11,195 nt of DNA from Baffinella frigidus (GCA_026770585.1 MU646456.1:565765-576959), one strand, 5' to 3'. Shown: positions 6,701 through 10,598, counted from the first letter of the stretch. The notes: a model not told the origin generated them from the sequence alone. Made by a program: numbers and translations.

Positions 6701-8802
6701 ATCTTTCCTGTCAGTACAGTCCCCGACCGCACAGATCCTTCCTGTACAGTACAATCCCATAAGTACAGATCTTTCCTGTCAACACACCCTTTCCGTTGCG
6801 CGTGCTCTCAATTCGGCAGCGCCGAGAGCTATGCCAAATGGCATAGCGCTTGTCTCTGCGGCGGGTCCGTTTCTTAAGGCTCATAGACTTTTGTATCACC
6901 CAACTCAAGGCTTAAAGGCCGCATTCAGGACCTGCATCGAGAGTAATAAAGAAGAAGCATATTAGCGGGGTGCGCACCCGACGACCCACGTCTGTTTCCC
7001 CAACCAGTCCCCATCTACCCCAGATCTGGGGTAGATGTCCATCTATTCGACCAATTTGTACCGTGGGTAACGTTTCAAGGGAACCTCTCAGGGCTGGTGG
7101 CACCCCTCCACCCCTACCGCGCGAGCCTCATAACCTGTCTTGATCCGTTTCCTCGTGCCTCATCACCAAGCTTGCGACATTTCGCGGCAACGCCAGCAGG
7201 GCGCGCACAGATCTTTCCTGTCAGTACAGTCCCCGACCGCACAGATCTCTCCCGTACAGTACAATCCCACAAGTACAGATCTTTCCTGTACAGTACAGTC
7301 CCGGCTGCAGGGGGGGGGGCGCGCACCCGATGACCCACGTCTGCTTCCCCAAGCCATGTCTCAGCCCCTCCTGGAACTCGCCCTGGTAGGTATCCCCGTT
7401 GGGCCACGTGAGCACGCCGTTTCCGTTGCGAGTGCCGCCGACGTATTCCCCCTTGTAGTCCATCCCGTCCGGGGATGTTTCGTGGCAGTGCCTGCGCGGC
7501 CAGGTTGTGAGGCTCGGGGAACGTGATCAAGGCACGTTATGAGGCACGAGGACACGGATCAAGGCAGGTTATGTGGCACGAGGAAACGGATCAAGCCAGG
7601 TTATGAGGCATGAGGAAACGGACCAAGCCAGGTTATGAGGCACGAGGAAACCGGTCAAGGTGTGCGGGGGGGGTACGTGGGTAAGGCACGGTGCATGCGA
7701 GGAGAGGCATAGCACGTTGGATGCAAACAGAGGCCCAAAACCGAGTCTGGCAGGGAATTGATGAGCGCTTGGAAGCAGGGGGGGGGGGGGTCTGACCCAG
7801 CGTGGCTGGCTGGCACTGGAGGAGCGCAGGGGAGGAGGGGATGGGCGTCTTCTTGCCGATATATCAAGCCAGGTTATGAGGCATGAGGAAACAGATCAAG
7901 CCAGGTTATAAGGCACGAGGAAACCGATCAAGGTGTGCGGGGGGGAGGGGGACAACCCAGGGGGTCAAAGAGGGGGCGTCTGGCCCGGAGCCCTGTGCGT
8001 CGCTGGCACGCCAGGGAGAGGTTGGGAGCAGGGGAGGGGGAGCTCTGAATTTCATGTGGAAACTGTTTTAATTAAAAAACTTCGGTGATGACATTCACTA
8101 CACGTAACAATCTTTGCGAGTAACATTAAAGCAGTTGTGTGGTATGATTTTCAGTGAATCCAGTTTTTAAAATTAAGAGATTTTCCACGTGAAATTACCC
8201 ATGCTGCTTCCCGCGAAAGAAGTGCTGCATCTCTTGTAAAGCAAGAAACGCAGCGATCTTTTCGGGTACGAGAAACGGGACGGGAACAACGGAGTAGACC
8301 TAGCTCTGTCCCACTTGGGGTGATGGTGAGCCCAAATCCACATAAATTCGCCCCTCCCCCCAATTTTACAGGTAAATTTTGACCCCCCCCCTATGAAAAC
8401 TGCCGGTAAAATTTCGGGGGGGGCGAATCGATGGTGAGCCCAAATCAACTGGGGAAGAGCTAGTAGACTGAAAAAATCTGGCTCGTAATTACCCGTGCTG
8501 CTTCCCGCGTTCAGTGAATCCAGTTTTTTTGAATTAAGAGAGTTTCCACGTGTCATTACCCGTGCCGCTTACCACACACCTGGAGCTTTCAGTCACGTCC
8601 AGAGAAAATATGTAGCGAGTTGCGTGCATTCGGGGGACTCCAGAGCAGTTAAAACAACTGCCTGGCGGGATGAAATTACCCGTGCTGCTTCCCGCGGAAG
8701 AACTCGCCCTCGTAGCGGTAGCCCCCCGCGGAGGTGAACACCCCCATACCGTGGTAGCGCCCGCCCTCCCAGGCCCCCTTGTACTCGTCGCCGCTCGGGT
8801 AT
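658..8802 (-). CDS. Spliced MORN-repeat protein gene (5' incomplete model)
   Basis: Gene-level entry; coding exons, in transcript order, are 8680-8802, 7327-7491, 5643-5784, 3939-4037, 2745-2805, 1180-1270, 894-917 and possibly 658-757. Joined, they give about 267 residues. Intron phases agree at all seven junctions (2,2,0,0,1,2,2). The aromatic residue that starts each MORN motif recurs at exactly 23-residue steps through E-D (model residues 7, 30, 53, 76) and again through B-A-micro-exon (184, 207, 230); the middle part is degenerate (steps of 27, 52 and 29). MORN repeats are known as non-catalytic beta-hairpin arrays in membrane- and cytoskeleton-associated scaffold proteins and in some lipid kinases; no kinase, SET or other catalytic domain is visible, so no specific function is assigned. 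No start codon is identified, and more exons probably lie beyond 8802. Seen: motifs, splice dinucleotides, phases. Inferred: the joining. Confidence 0.75.
780..889. mobile_element. Fold-back element, 110 bp
   Basis: Arms 780-800 and 869-889 are inverted copies (GTATCCCTCAAGTGACCAG type, about 18 of 21 matching). Inside are two more hairpins, CGGGCGA-ATAA-TCGCCCG (801-818) and CCCTACGGTAGGG (844-856). It almost fills the inferred 136-nt intron 758-893. No coding capacity. Confidence 0.75.
894..917 (-). CDS. Candidate 24-nt MORN micro-exon
   Basis: One nucleotide, seven codons (EIYDGMC), two nucleotides, between ATCTAG|GG and TGCTG|GTCGGC. Spliced to exon A through its GC donor it completes an arginine codon and places YDG exactly 23 residues after exon A's YEG. 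Its small size means chance cannot be excluded, but agreement of phase, acceptor, donor and repeat period is more than I would expect by accident. Confidence 0.45.
1049..1174. repeat. (GA)n microsatellite, imperfect
   Basis: About 125 bp of GA repeats interrupted by GTGTGT and GC steps. On the minus strand it is a (TC)n tract directly after exon A, inside the inferred 262-nt intron; it yields spurious Ser-Leu reading frames. Confidence 0.95.
1180..1270 (-). CDS. MORN exon A
   Basis: 91 nt: two nucleotides, 29 codons, two nucleotides. It reads IMTWASGDRYEGGWRRGE then LNGEGILRENG. Acceptor TCTGGCAG|GC is clear. There is no GT near the end; the reading frame otherwise runs into a (TC)n tract coding Ser-Leu repeats. 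A GC donor at GGGAG|GCATAC joins it to the micro-exon at 894-917 in phase and restores the 23-residue step, which is why I prefer a GC-AG intron here. The 5' edge is firm, the 3' edge moderately so. Confidence 0.75.
1323..1448. mobile_element. Fold-back element, 126 bp
   Basis: CATAATGAATACGATTT (1323-1339) and TTGGTGTATCTT (1360-1371) match, in inverted order, 1421-1448. The left arm carries a 20-bp insert absent from the right arm. No coding capacity. A CCAACCGG/CCGGTTGG hairpin follows at 1459-1478. Confidence 0.8.
1568..1813. repeat. Direct repeat, 188-bp spacing
   Basis: ATCCCTCTCCCGGAACCC plus about 35 more bp occurs at 1571 and again at 1758, with a few mismatches. A second (GA)n tract (1671-1710) lies between the copies. 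Confidence 0.8.
1809..2191. repeat. Direct repeat, exactly 300 bp apart
   Basis: 1809-1891 and 2109-2191 match at all but about three positions (CTGTCGACAGCAC ... GACTAGCTCTACCCGAG). Shorter copies of the GTACTCACAACCCTCGC core also occur near 1636 and 2070. The spacer 1892-2108 has no feature I can name. Confidence 0.88.
2285..2434. mobile_element. Fold-back element with ~50-bp arms
   Basis: 2290-2326 and 2393-2429 are perfect 37-bp inverted repeats (TTATCCGGGGAAACC...), and the match continues less perfectly inwards to about 2340/2381 and a few bases outwards. The loop is AT-rich. On the minus strand GTTTATCC begins at the element edge and a GCCGCAG follows the far arm, so it resembles a GT-AG unit. 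Confidence 0.88.
2494..2638. mobile_element. Fold-back element family F1, copy 1
   Basis: Termini CTCATCTC...GATAACTGAA and its inverse at 2613-2638; inside, GGTTTCATTTCATTAGGAGG and ACTATGCCCTGACTAATTT. About 80% similar to copy 2 at 2833-2974 in the same orientation. Confidence 0.85.
2640..2744. repeat. Short tandem repeat TCGGGCCCAAAATG
   Basis: Four diverged units spaced about 20-30 bp, ending exactly at the donor of exon B. An inverted copy of this block joined to an F1 terminus is present at 4645-4735. Confidence 0.75.
2745..2805 (-). CDS. MORN exon B
   Basis: 61 nt: 20 codons plus one nucleotide. It encodes VWPSGDRYEGDFREGKREGT, a strong MORN motif. Joined to exon A, the next motif tyrosine is exactly 23 residues on. 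Acceptor: a run of 11 G then GCAG|GTGTGG; the G run in place of a pyrimidine tract is unusual. Donor CACTG|GTACGA lies at the edge of a short tandem repeat (TTTTGGGCCCGA). The exon sits between two copies of the same ~145-bp fold-back element. Confidence 0.8.
2833..2974. mobile_element. Fold-back element family F1, copy 2
   Basis: Same termini (CTCGGAAGATAACTGAATCAG type, inverted at the far end) and same core ACTATGCCCTGACTAATTT as copy 1. The two copies flank exon B, one in each adjoining intron. Confidence 0.85.
3122..3299. mobile_element. Nested fold-back element with alternative hairpins
   Basis: Outer arms AAAAGCTTTCGCCAGCG at about 3122-3138 and 3283-3299. The left arm can instead pair with CGCTGGCGAA at 3153-3162, and ACTTACAGC (3167) with GCTGTAAGT (3270). 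A CTCCTACCGTAGG loop lies at about 3247-3259. Confidence 0.8.
3359..3569. mobile_element. Near-perfect fold-back element, 211 bp
   Basis: Arms of 73 bp (3359-3431 and 3497-3569) match at 72 of 73 positions, with termini GGTAGAGCCAATGTGG. The loop is 65 bp. Such arm identity suggests recent insertion or gene conversion. No obvious target duplication at the edges. Confidence 0.92.
3613..3771. mobile_element. Fold-back element with CCTACGGTAGG loop
   Basis: Terminal arms AAACCCACGGAAAGTT (3613) and its inverse (ending 3771). The interior is dense in palindromic words CCTACCGTAGG, CCTAGG and CCGTAGG. It lies in a segment (3590-3795) absent from a related site at 3046/3047. Confidence 0.85.
3854..3934. 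repeat. 27-bp tandem repeat, three units
   Basis: AGTCAACTGGGYGACAACTT + TCGGGTC begins at 3854, 3881 and 3908. It starts just past the donor of exon C'. 27 is divisible by three, but no start or splice context supports coding. Confidence 0.92.
3939..4037 (-). CDS. MORN-like exon C'
   Basis: 99 nt, exactly 33 codons, phase 0 at both ends. It reads VQTFEFADGARFEGE, a MORN motif with F in place of Y, then a short acidic insert, then HGKGVK, which runs directly into exon B's VWPSGDRYEG. The extra residues make the step to the next motif 29 instead of 23. Acceptor GGTGGCAG|GTGCAAAC; donor GTCAAG|GTGCGG. The first 25-30 nt, including the acceptor, are echoed at 4129-4158 and 4253-4280. A 27-bp tandem repeat starts just past the donor. 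Confidence 0.72.
4129..4158 (-). other. Ghost acceptor boundary of exon C' (1)
   Basis: GAGCAG|GTCCAGACGTTCGAG then TTTGCAGAC matches the start of exon C' (GGCAG|GTGCAAACGTTCGAA) and would encode VQTFEFAD before diverging. A further copy lies at 4253-4280. Confidence 0.75.
4253..4280 (-). other. Ghost acceptor boundary of exon C' (2)
   Basis: GAGCAG|GTGCAAACGTTTGAG repeats the exon C' acceptor and first five codons, then diverges. Followed on the plus strand by a run of 11 C (4303-4313). Confidence 0.75.
4314..4449. mobile_element. Fold-back element, 136 bp
   Basis: Arms ACTTAGCAGC-CCGAG and its inverse ending at 4449. Internal hairpin TCGCCTTGAATGCAAGGCGA at 4338-4357. No coding capacity. 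Confidence 0.75.
4579..4642. mobile_element. Short hairpin, ~62 bp
   Basis: GCTGCAAGCCGTTCTCAAGT and its inverse with a few mismatches, almost no loop. The stretch 4450-4578 before it has no feature I can support. Confidence 0.75.
4645..4735. mobile_element. Truncated, inverted F1-family fragment
   Basis: The reverse complement of about 2615-2700: TTTTGGGCCCGAATCC repeats followed by GGAAGATAACTGAATCAG. It stops after the F1 terminus. It shows that the tandem repeat and the F1 end moved as one unit. Confidence 0.8.
4769..4857. repeat. 32-bp minisatellite, array 1
   Basis: ATCAAGCCAGGTTATGAGGC + ACGAGGAAACGG units start at 4769, 4801 and 4833. The same unit recurs at 7526-7660 and 7862-7935, and inverted at 7127-7172. 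From 4858 to 5150 I see only a partly palindromic AGGGTAGAGAGACCTCTCC at about 4988 and no gene. Confidence 0.9.
5168..5218 (-). other. Third copy of exon C tail (51 nt)
   Basis: Same 17 codons as the copy at 5379-5429, again preceded by CACGAG and followed by a GT (GTCTCTATCC). It lies inside a larger direct repeat whose copies start near 5156, 5367 and 5633 (spacing 211 and about 264 bp). Whether it is used in mRNA is unknown. Confidence 0.6.
5379..5429 (-). other. Second copy of exon C tail (51 nt)
   Basis: The sequence between CACGAG and GTGCC encodes VVAKHGSILLKRDAVRE in phase 0 at both ends, 17 codons with no stop. It is identical over 51 nt to the copy at 5168-5218 and differs from the exon C version at two nucleotides (A for S, L for I). 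AG precedes it and GT follows it, so it could be spliced as a cassette exon. It could also be a non-used duplicate. Confidence 0.6.
5643..5784 (-). CDS. MORN exon C with duplicated tail
   Basis: 142 nt: one nucleotide plus 47 codons, ending in phase 0. The first part reads GGAVYIYDGEWKNNLQNGDG, one good MORN motif, 27 residues after the last motif of exon D, so the spacing here is irregular. The rest (VVSKHGSIILKRDAVRE) is not a clear MORN. Acceptor GAAGCAG|GGG; donor AGAGAG|GTCCGT. An internal CACGAG|GTCGTC at 5694/5693 could equally be a donor, giving a 91-nt exon also in phase 0. The 51 nt between these two AG|GT sites recur twice downstream (5379-5429 and 5168-5218), so the true exon end, or the number of tail exons used, cannot be decided from sequence alone. 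Confidence 0.72.
5781..5860. repeat. 61-bp duplication of exon C acceptor
   Basis: ACCCCTGCTTCAACAC occurs at 5781 and 5842; on the minus strand each reads TGTTGAAGCAG|GGG. The 5842 copy is thus a ghost acceptor of exon C. Between them is the ACAGATCTTTCCTGTCAGTA unit also found at 6694-6782 and 7207-7300. Confidence 0.8.
6042..6111. mobile_element. Fold-back element, 70 bp
   Basis: AAGAATGAAA-GTGGCA...GTTGAC and its inverse with several mismatches. First of three neighbouring fold-back elements. Confidence 0.6.
6148..6308. mobile_element. Fold-back element, 161 bp
   Basis: Arms of about 75 bp (CTGTGCAGAGAAGTTGGCCA ... ATTGGAGCCATTTTGTCAAC) pair with the right half with a few mismatches and gaps; the loop is nearly absent. 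Confidence 0.88.
6314..6432. mobile_element. Fold-back element, 119 bp, near-perfect arms
   Basis: Arms of about 50 bp (TACCAACCATGGCGTCTCTT ... CGCCTCCCCTCAGCG) differ at two positions. It lies five bases from the previous element. GATCTATCG in its loop recurs at about 6495. Confidence 0.9.
6783..6812 (-). other. Ghost of exon D interior
   Basis: AGCACGCGCAACGGAAAGGG + TGTGTTGAC resembles exon D's ACTCGCAACGGAAACGGCGT + GCTCAC and would encode TRNGKGVLT. Only this piece of a MORN motif is present. Confidence 0.55.
6971..7002 (-). other. Ghost donor boundary of exon D
   Basis: TTGGGGAAACAGACGTGGGT + CGTCGG|GTGCGC matches the end of exon D with two or three changes, reading frame and donor kept. 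Confidence 0.75.
7012..7037. repeat. Perfect 26-bp palindrome
   Basis: CATCTACCCCAGATCTGGGG + TAGATG is its own reverse complement, with no loop. Confidence 0.95.
7327..7491 (-). CDS. MORN exon D (two repeats)
   Basis: 165 nt: one nucleotide, 54 codons, two nucleotides. It contains MDYKGEYVGGTRNGNGVLT and NGDTYQGEFQEGLRHGLG, two classic MORN motifs 23 residues apart. The first tyrosine also falls exactly 23 residues after the last one in exon E when E and D are spliced, which is independent support for both exon edges. Acceptor GCGCAG|GC; donor ATCGG|GTGCGC. The acceptor lies within about 10 nt of a 32-bp minisatellite array. A diverged copy of the donor end (LGKQTWVVG then GTGCGC) sits at 6971-7002 in the downstream intron. 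Confidence 0.85.
7497..7660. repeat. 32-bp minisatellite, array 2
   Basis: Units start at 7526, 7558, 7590, 7622 and 7654, with a diverged first unit at about 7494 that reaches the acceptor of exon D. On the minus strand each unit gives CCTCATAACCTGG, which contains a branch-point-like TCATAAC. Confidence 0.92.
7655..8044. repeat. G-rich duplicated stretch with minisatellite array 3
   Basis: TCAAGGTGTGCGGGGGG occurs at about 7654 and 7927, and a GCTGGCA...GGGGAGG segment follows each; array 3 of the 32-bp unit (7862-7935) lies between them. G runs of up to 13 (7778-7790). No gene seen. Confidence 0.75.
8045..8198 (-). mobile_element. Introner-like fold-back unit with GT-AG ends
   Basis: Arms AATTTCATGTGGAAA (8048) and its inverse (ending 8196). 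On the minus strand the 5' edge is CATGG|GTAATTTCACGTGG and the 3' edge is CCACATGAAATTCAG|AG, so the unit starts with GT and ends with AG almost exactly at the arm tips. A ghost of exon E's donor end precedes it. A second copy of the GT-side arm is at 8514-8561. Confidence 0.7.
8189..8214 (-). other. Ghost donor boundary of exon E (1)
   Basis: CGCGGGAAGCAGCATGG|GTAATTTCA matches the exon E end (CGCGGGAAGCAGCACGG|GTAATTTCA) with one change. Others lie at 8486-8511 and 8553-8572. Confidence 0.8.
8292..8471. mobile_element. Composite fold-back with internal 17-bp direct repeat
   Basis: Outer arms AGTAGACCTAGCTCTGTCCC and a diverged inverse at about 8450-8471. GATGGTGAGCCCAAATC occurs at 8322-8338 and 8430-8446, flanking an inner hairpin (ATTCGCCCC...AATTTTAC and inverse, 8345-8428). 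Confidence 0.7.
8486..8511 (-). other. Ghost donor boundary of exon E (2)
   Basis: CGCGGGAAGCAGCACGG|GTAATTACG is identical to the exon E end up to GTAATT. Together with ghost 1 it brackets the segment 8215-8485 as a direct repeat. Confidence 0.8.
8514..8572 (-). other. Ghost donor (3) plus lone element arm
   Basis: GTAAGCGGCACGG|GTAATG is followed by ACACGTGGAAACTCTCTTAA, a copy of the arm of the 8045-8198 unit (CACGTGGAAA...AACTGGATTCACTG). Only one arm is present. Confidence 0.75.
8680..8802 (-). CDS. MORN exon E (two repeats)
   Basis: 123 nt, read as one nucleotide, 40 codons, then two nucleotides. It encodes YPSGDEYKGAWEGGRYHG followed by a second motif around YRYEGEFFRGKQH; the two motif tyrosines are 23 residues apart. 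The donor is CACGG|GTAATT. The acceptor GAGCAG|AT is preceded by a pyrimidine-rich CTTCTTCTTC stretch and a TTAAC branch-point-like site. It is the only acceptor in the model not followed by G; an alternative in-frame acceptor, CTCAAAG|TCC, lies 12-13 nt upstream, so the exact 5' edge is uncertain. Its donor boundary is echoed three times in the downstream intron and its acceptor region is repeated about 249 bp upstream. Confidence 0.82.
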
Positions 8803-9380
8803 CTGCTCGACAGGGACTTTGAGAGGTTAATAAAGAAGAAGAAGTATTTGCTAGAAAATGTGAAGCTGAGGTCAGCCGATCAGGTGCTGAGATAAGCAAG
8901 TGTGTGTGTGAATGTTCATGGATGGCGCCATCCAAAAGGACGCGCCATTCAGCGAACGCCCCAACCCCACGCTCTGGGGACACAGACCCGGTGTAGGATA
9001 GCAAGAGTGATTTACCAGAACAACCTCCACGAGTAGTAGATACTCGGGTATCTGCTCGACAGGGACTATTAGAGGTTAACAAAGAAGAAGAAGAAGAAGA
9101 AGAAGAAGTATCTGCTCGAAAATGTGAAATCACGGCCTGCTGATGGGGTGCTGAGATAAGCAATTGTGCATGTGAATGTGCATGGCACCATCCAAAAGGA
9201 GGCGCCATTGAGCGCACGCCCCACCCCCACGCTCTGGGGACACAGTCCCGTGTAGGATGACCGGAGTGACTTTACACACGAGGTTGTACCCCCAGAAACC
9301 CCACGCTCTTGAGACACAGTCCTGTATAGGATATCAGGAGTGCCGTTACCATAGTCAGTCCACAGTCCACTAGTAGTAGA
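8794..9380. repeat. ~249-bp tandem repeat upstream of exon E
   Basis: CTCGGGTATCTGCTCGACAG begins at 8794 and 9043; each unit also carries a GAA tract (8832-8850; 9079-9109), GCTGAGATAAGCAA, CATCCAAAAGGA and CACGCTCTGGGGACACAG. A third, partial unit spans about 9298-9380. On the minus strand each unit begins with a GTAA-type sequence and ends in GAGCAG|AT, so each looks like an intron; no exon is confirmed between them. Confidence 0.88.
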
Positions 9381-9506
9381 TACGGAACCATGTCCCCAGA
9401 CACGCCGATTCCCGGAGCGGAACTGGAGCCATTTGTTTCGAGCACACCCGGGCTGTGTCAACTTGAGGGCTGTGTCAACTTAACAAACCTCGCCCCCCCC
9501 CCCGAT

Positions 9507-9553
9507 AAAATGCCGAGCTGTTTCCTCCCTGTTCGGCAGCGGTGGAGAGGGGG
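9507..9553. repeat. 45-bp repeat shared with 10111-10158
   Basis: AAAATGCCGAGCTGTTTCCT + CCCTGTTCGGCAGCGGTGGAGAGGG occurs at both sites with about two differences. A run of 11 C (9493-9503) precedes the first copy; a GCTGTGTCAACTT pair lies at 9450-9482. Confidence 0.85.
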
Positions 9554-9600
9554 AGGCAACTGTCGCAGACGCGGAAAGACGGACGCGCCAGTACAGGTTC

Positions 9601-9737
9601 ATCTCCACAAAAGAATTAATTAATTGCTTTTGGTGCAACGAAATTTACTGCACAAACGCTTTACTATTACTTTCATGAGCAAATCGTGTAGTAATTTTCG
9701 TTACCCAATAGTAATTAATTAATACTTGTATGGAGAT
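9601..9737. mobile_element. AT-rich fold-back element, 137 bp
   Basis: ATCTCCACAAAAGAATTAAT and its inverse (ending 9737) form the ends; pairing continues imperfectly into the centre. On the plus strand it reads AG|GTTCATCTCC ... GGAGATTAAG|GT, another GT-AG-like outline, though antisense to the gene. Confidence 0.85.
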
Positions 9738-9825
9738 TAAGGTGCGGACTCTTCGTCTGTCAGGAACACGTGCACGCACACACACACCAATAGGGTAACG
9801 TCCTGAAAACCGGGTAGTCAGGCCT

Positions 9826-9918
9826 ACGGTATTGCCTACGGTAGTCCGTAGGGCTCCTAGGACCTAAGTTTCGTAGGACCCCCCCTAGGCCCCTACGGCC
9901 TACCGTAGGCAATACCGT
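9826..9918. mobile_element. CCTACGGTAGG fold-back element, 93 bp
   Basis: ACGGTATTGCCTACGGTAG + TCCGTAGGGCTCCTAGG pairs with CCTAGGCCCCTACGGCCTAC + CGTAGGCAATACCGT with few mismatches. Same word family as the interiors of 3613-3771, 3122-3299 and 780-889. Confidence 0.88.
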
Positions 9919-9984
9919 TTCGGACGAGGAGAGGGCGGATGTGAGAGGGGCGAGGCCGCATGGTGCGCACCATACTACCCGATT

Positions 9985-10034
9985 ACCAGAAATGCCTCCG
10001 CTTGTCCGCGTCCCGGTCGTGCGAGGTCGAGCAC
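9985..10034 (-). pseudogene. Partial copy of exon G (donor half)
   Basis: GACGCGGACAAGCGGAGGCA then TTTCTG|GTAATC resembles the end of exon G, including the donor; the GTGCGCACCATGCGG that follows exon G is also kept. Upstream it breaks into a short CGAGCACT repeat. If read through the donor it meets TAA at once. Confidence 0.55.
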
Positions 10035-10060
10035 TCGAGCACTCGAGCGGACTCGGTACA

Positions 10061-10108
10061 TTTCACAAGTCGAAGGCCAGAATCTGGCCTCGGTTTCAGG
10101 TGAAAATC
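10061..10108. repeat. Hairpin with GGCCAGAATCTGGCC core
   Basis: ATTTCAC and GTGAAAAT flank an imperfect stem around GGCCAGAATCTGGCC. Confidence 0.55.
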
Positions 10109-10189
10109 GTTTAAAAATGCCGAGTTGTTCCCTCCCTGTTCGGCAGCGGTGGAGAGGGACGTGACCGCATGGTGCGCACTCCCGAGTAC

Positions 10190-10278
10190 CAGAACTGCCT
10201 CCGCTTGTCCGCGTCCCTGTCTCTCGAGGTCGACTCATCCAGCACGTGCACCTTGATCCCCGTCGTCAGCTTACCCAC
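10190..10278 (-). CDS. Exon-like segment G, unknown family
   Basis: 89 nt: 29 codons plus two nucleotides, reading VGKLTTGIKVHVLDESTSRD then RDADKRRQF. Acceptor GGGCAG|GTGGGT; donor TTCTG|GTACTC. It is not MORN and I do not recognise the family. It may be an upstream exon of the same gene, but joining its donor directly to exon E would create a TGA codon, so at least one other exon or a different donor would be needed. The copy at 10518-10590 keeps acceptor and frame, and the copy at 9985-10034 keeps the TTCTG|GTA donor; repeated preservation of coding sequence supports real exon origin. Confidence 0.45.
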
Positions 10279-10282
10279 CTGC

Positions 10283-10335
10283 CCGGGGATTGAGGGTTCA
10301 GGGGTGCTGGGTGCAGGGTTCAGGGTTCAAGGGTG
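10283..10335. repeat. TTGAGGG/GGGTTCA-type repeat, short
   Basis: GGGATTGAGGGTTCAGGG and related 7-bp units directly on the intron side of exon G's acceptor. Confidence 0.75.
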
Positions 10336-10379
10336 CCTGATTGCCGTTTCTTGCCTGATTGCCAGAAACGGCAATCAGG
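10336..10379. repeat. Perfect 16-bp stem hairpin
   Basis: CCTGATTGCCGTTTCT (10336-10351) and AGAAACGGCAATCAGG (10364-10379), 12-base loop that repeats TGCCTGATTGCC. Confidence 0.92.
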
Positions 10380-10413
10380 GGTGGAACAGCCCCGCCGGCA
10401 GGCTCTTGAGCGC

Positions 10414-10433
10414 CCGCGTGACCGGTCACGCGG
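10414..10433. repeat. Perfect 20-bp palindrome
   Basis: CCGCGTGACCGGTCACGCGG is its own reverse complement. Confidence 0.95.
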
Positions 10434-10517
10434 ACGCCGAAGCCAACTGTCCGAGGTGACTGCCTTGTCATGTTACAGGGGCGATAGGTTCGCGAGGAAC
10501 GGTGCCTCTGCGCATCG

Positions 10518-10590
10518 TGTCCGCGTCCCTGTCTCTTGAGGTCGACTCGTCTAGCACGTGCACCTTGATCCCTGTTGTGAGCTTACCCAC
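10518..10590 (-). pseudogene. Partial copy of exon G (acceptor half)
   Basis: From GGGCAG|GTGGGTAAGC to GACGCGGACA this matches exon G with only synonymous or near-synonymous changes (VGKLTTGIKVHVLDESTSRD intact), then diverges and reaches a stop. The flanking TTGAGGG-type repeat is shared with the intact copy, so the duplication covered the intron side too, with a spacing of about 312 bp. Confidence 0.6.
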
Positions 10591-10598
10591 CTGCCCAG

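Larger units (their letters stand above)
6567..7302. repeat. Direct duplication, ~215 bp, 468 bp apart
   Basis: 6567-6782 and 7035-7302 share ATGTCCATCTATTCGACCAA, TTTGTACCGTGGGTAACGTT, CATTTCGCGGCAACGCCAGC and the ACAGATCTTTCCTGT units. The second copy contains an inverted 32-bp minisatellite unit (7127-7172) missing from the first. Its left edge abuts a perfect 26-bp palindrome at 7012-7037. Confidence 0.9.

Noticed and set aside
6335-6877. Longest plus-strand open frame (180 codons)
   Set aside because: It crosses a fold-back element, a tandem ACAGATCTTTCCTG repeat and duplicated sequence, has no recognisable domain and is antisense to the gene. I treat it as chance.
658-8802. A MORN-rich giant virus (Pandoravirus-like) origin
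   Set aside because: MORN proteins abound there too, but many kilobase introns with GT-AG ends, minisatellites and degenerate telomere-like repeats fit a nuclear genome better.
8534-9217. 227-codon minus-strand frame around exon E
   Set aside because: It runs in a different frame from the MORN motif and reads through the GAA/TTC repeat as poly-Ser.
9381-9470. Minus-strand exon between G and E
   Set aside because: A possible CAG acceptor and CTATG|GTAACG donor exist, but frame choice is ambiguous and no frame joins exon E in phase.
8802-10190. Direct splicing of exon G to exon E
   Set aside because: The phases match, but TG plus A creates a stop codon, so this junction is not proposed.
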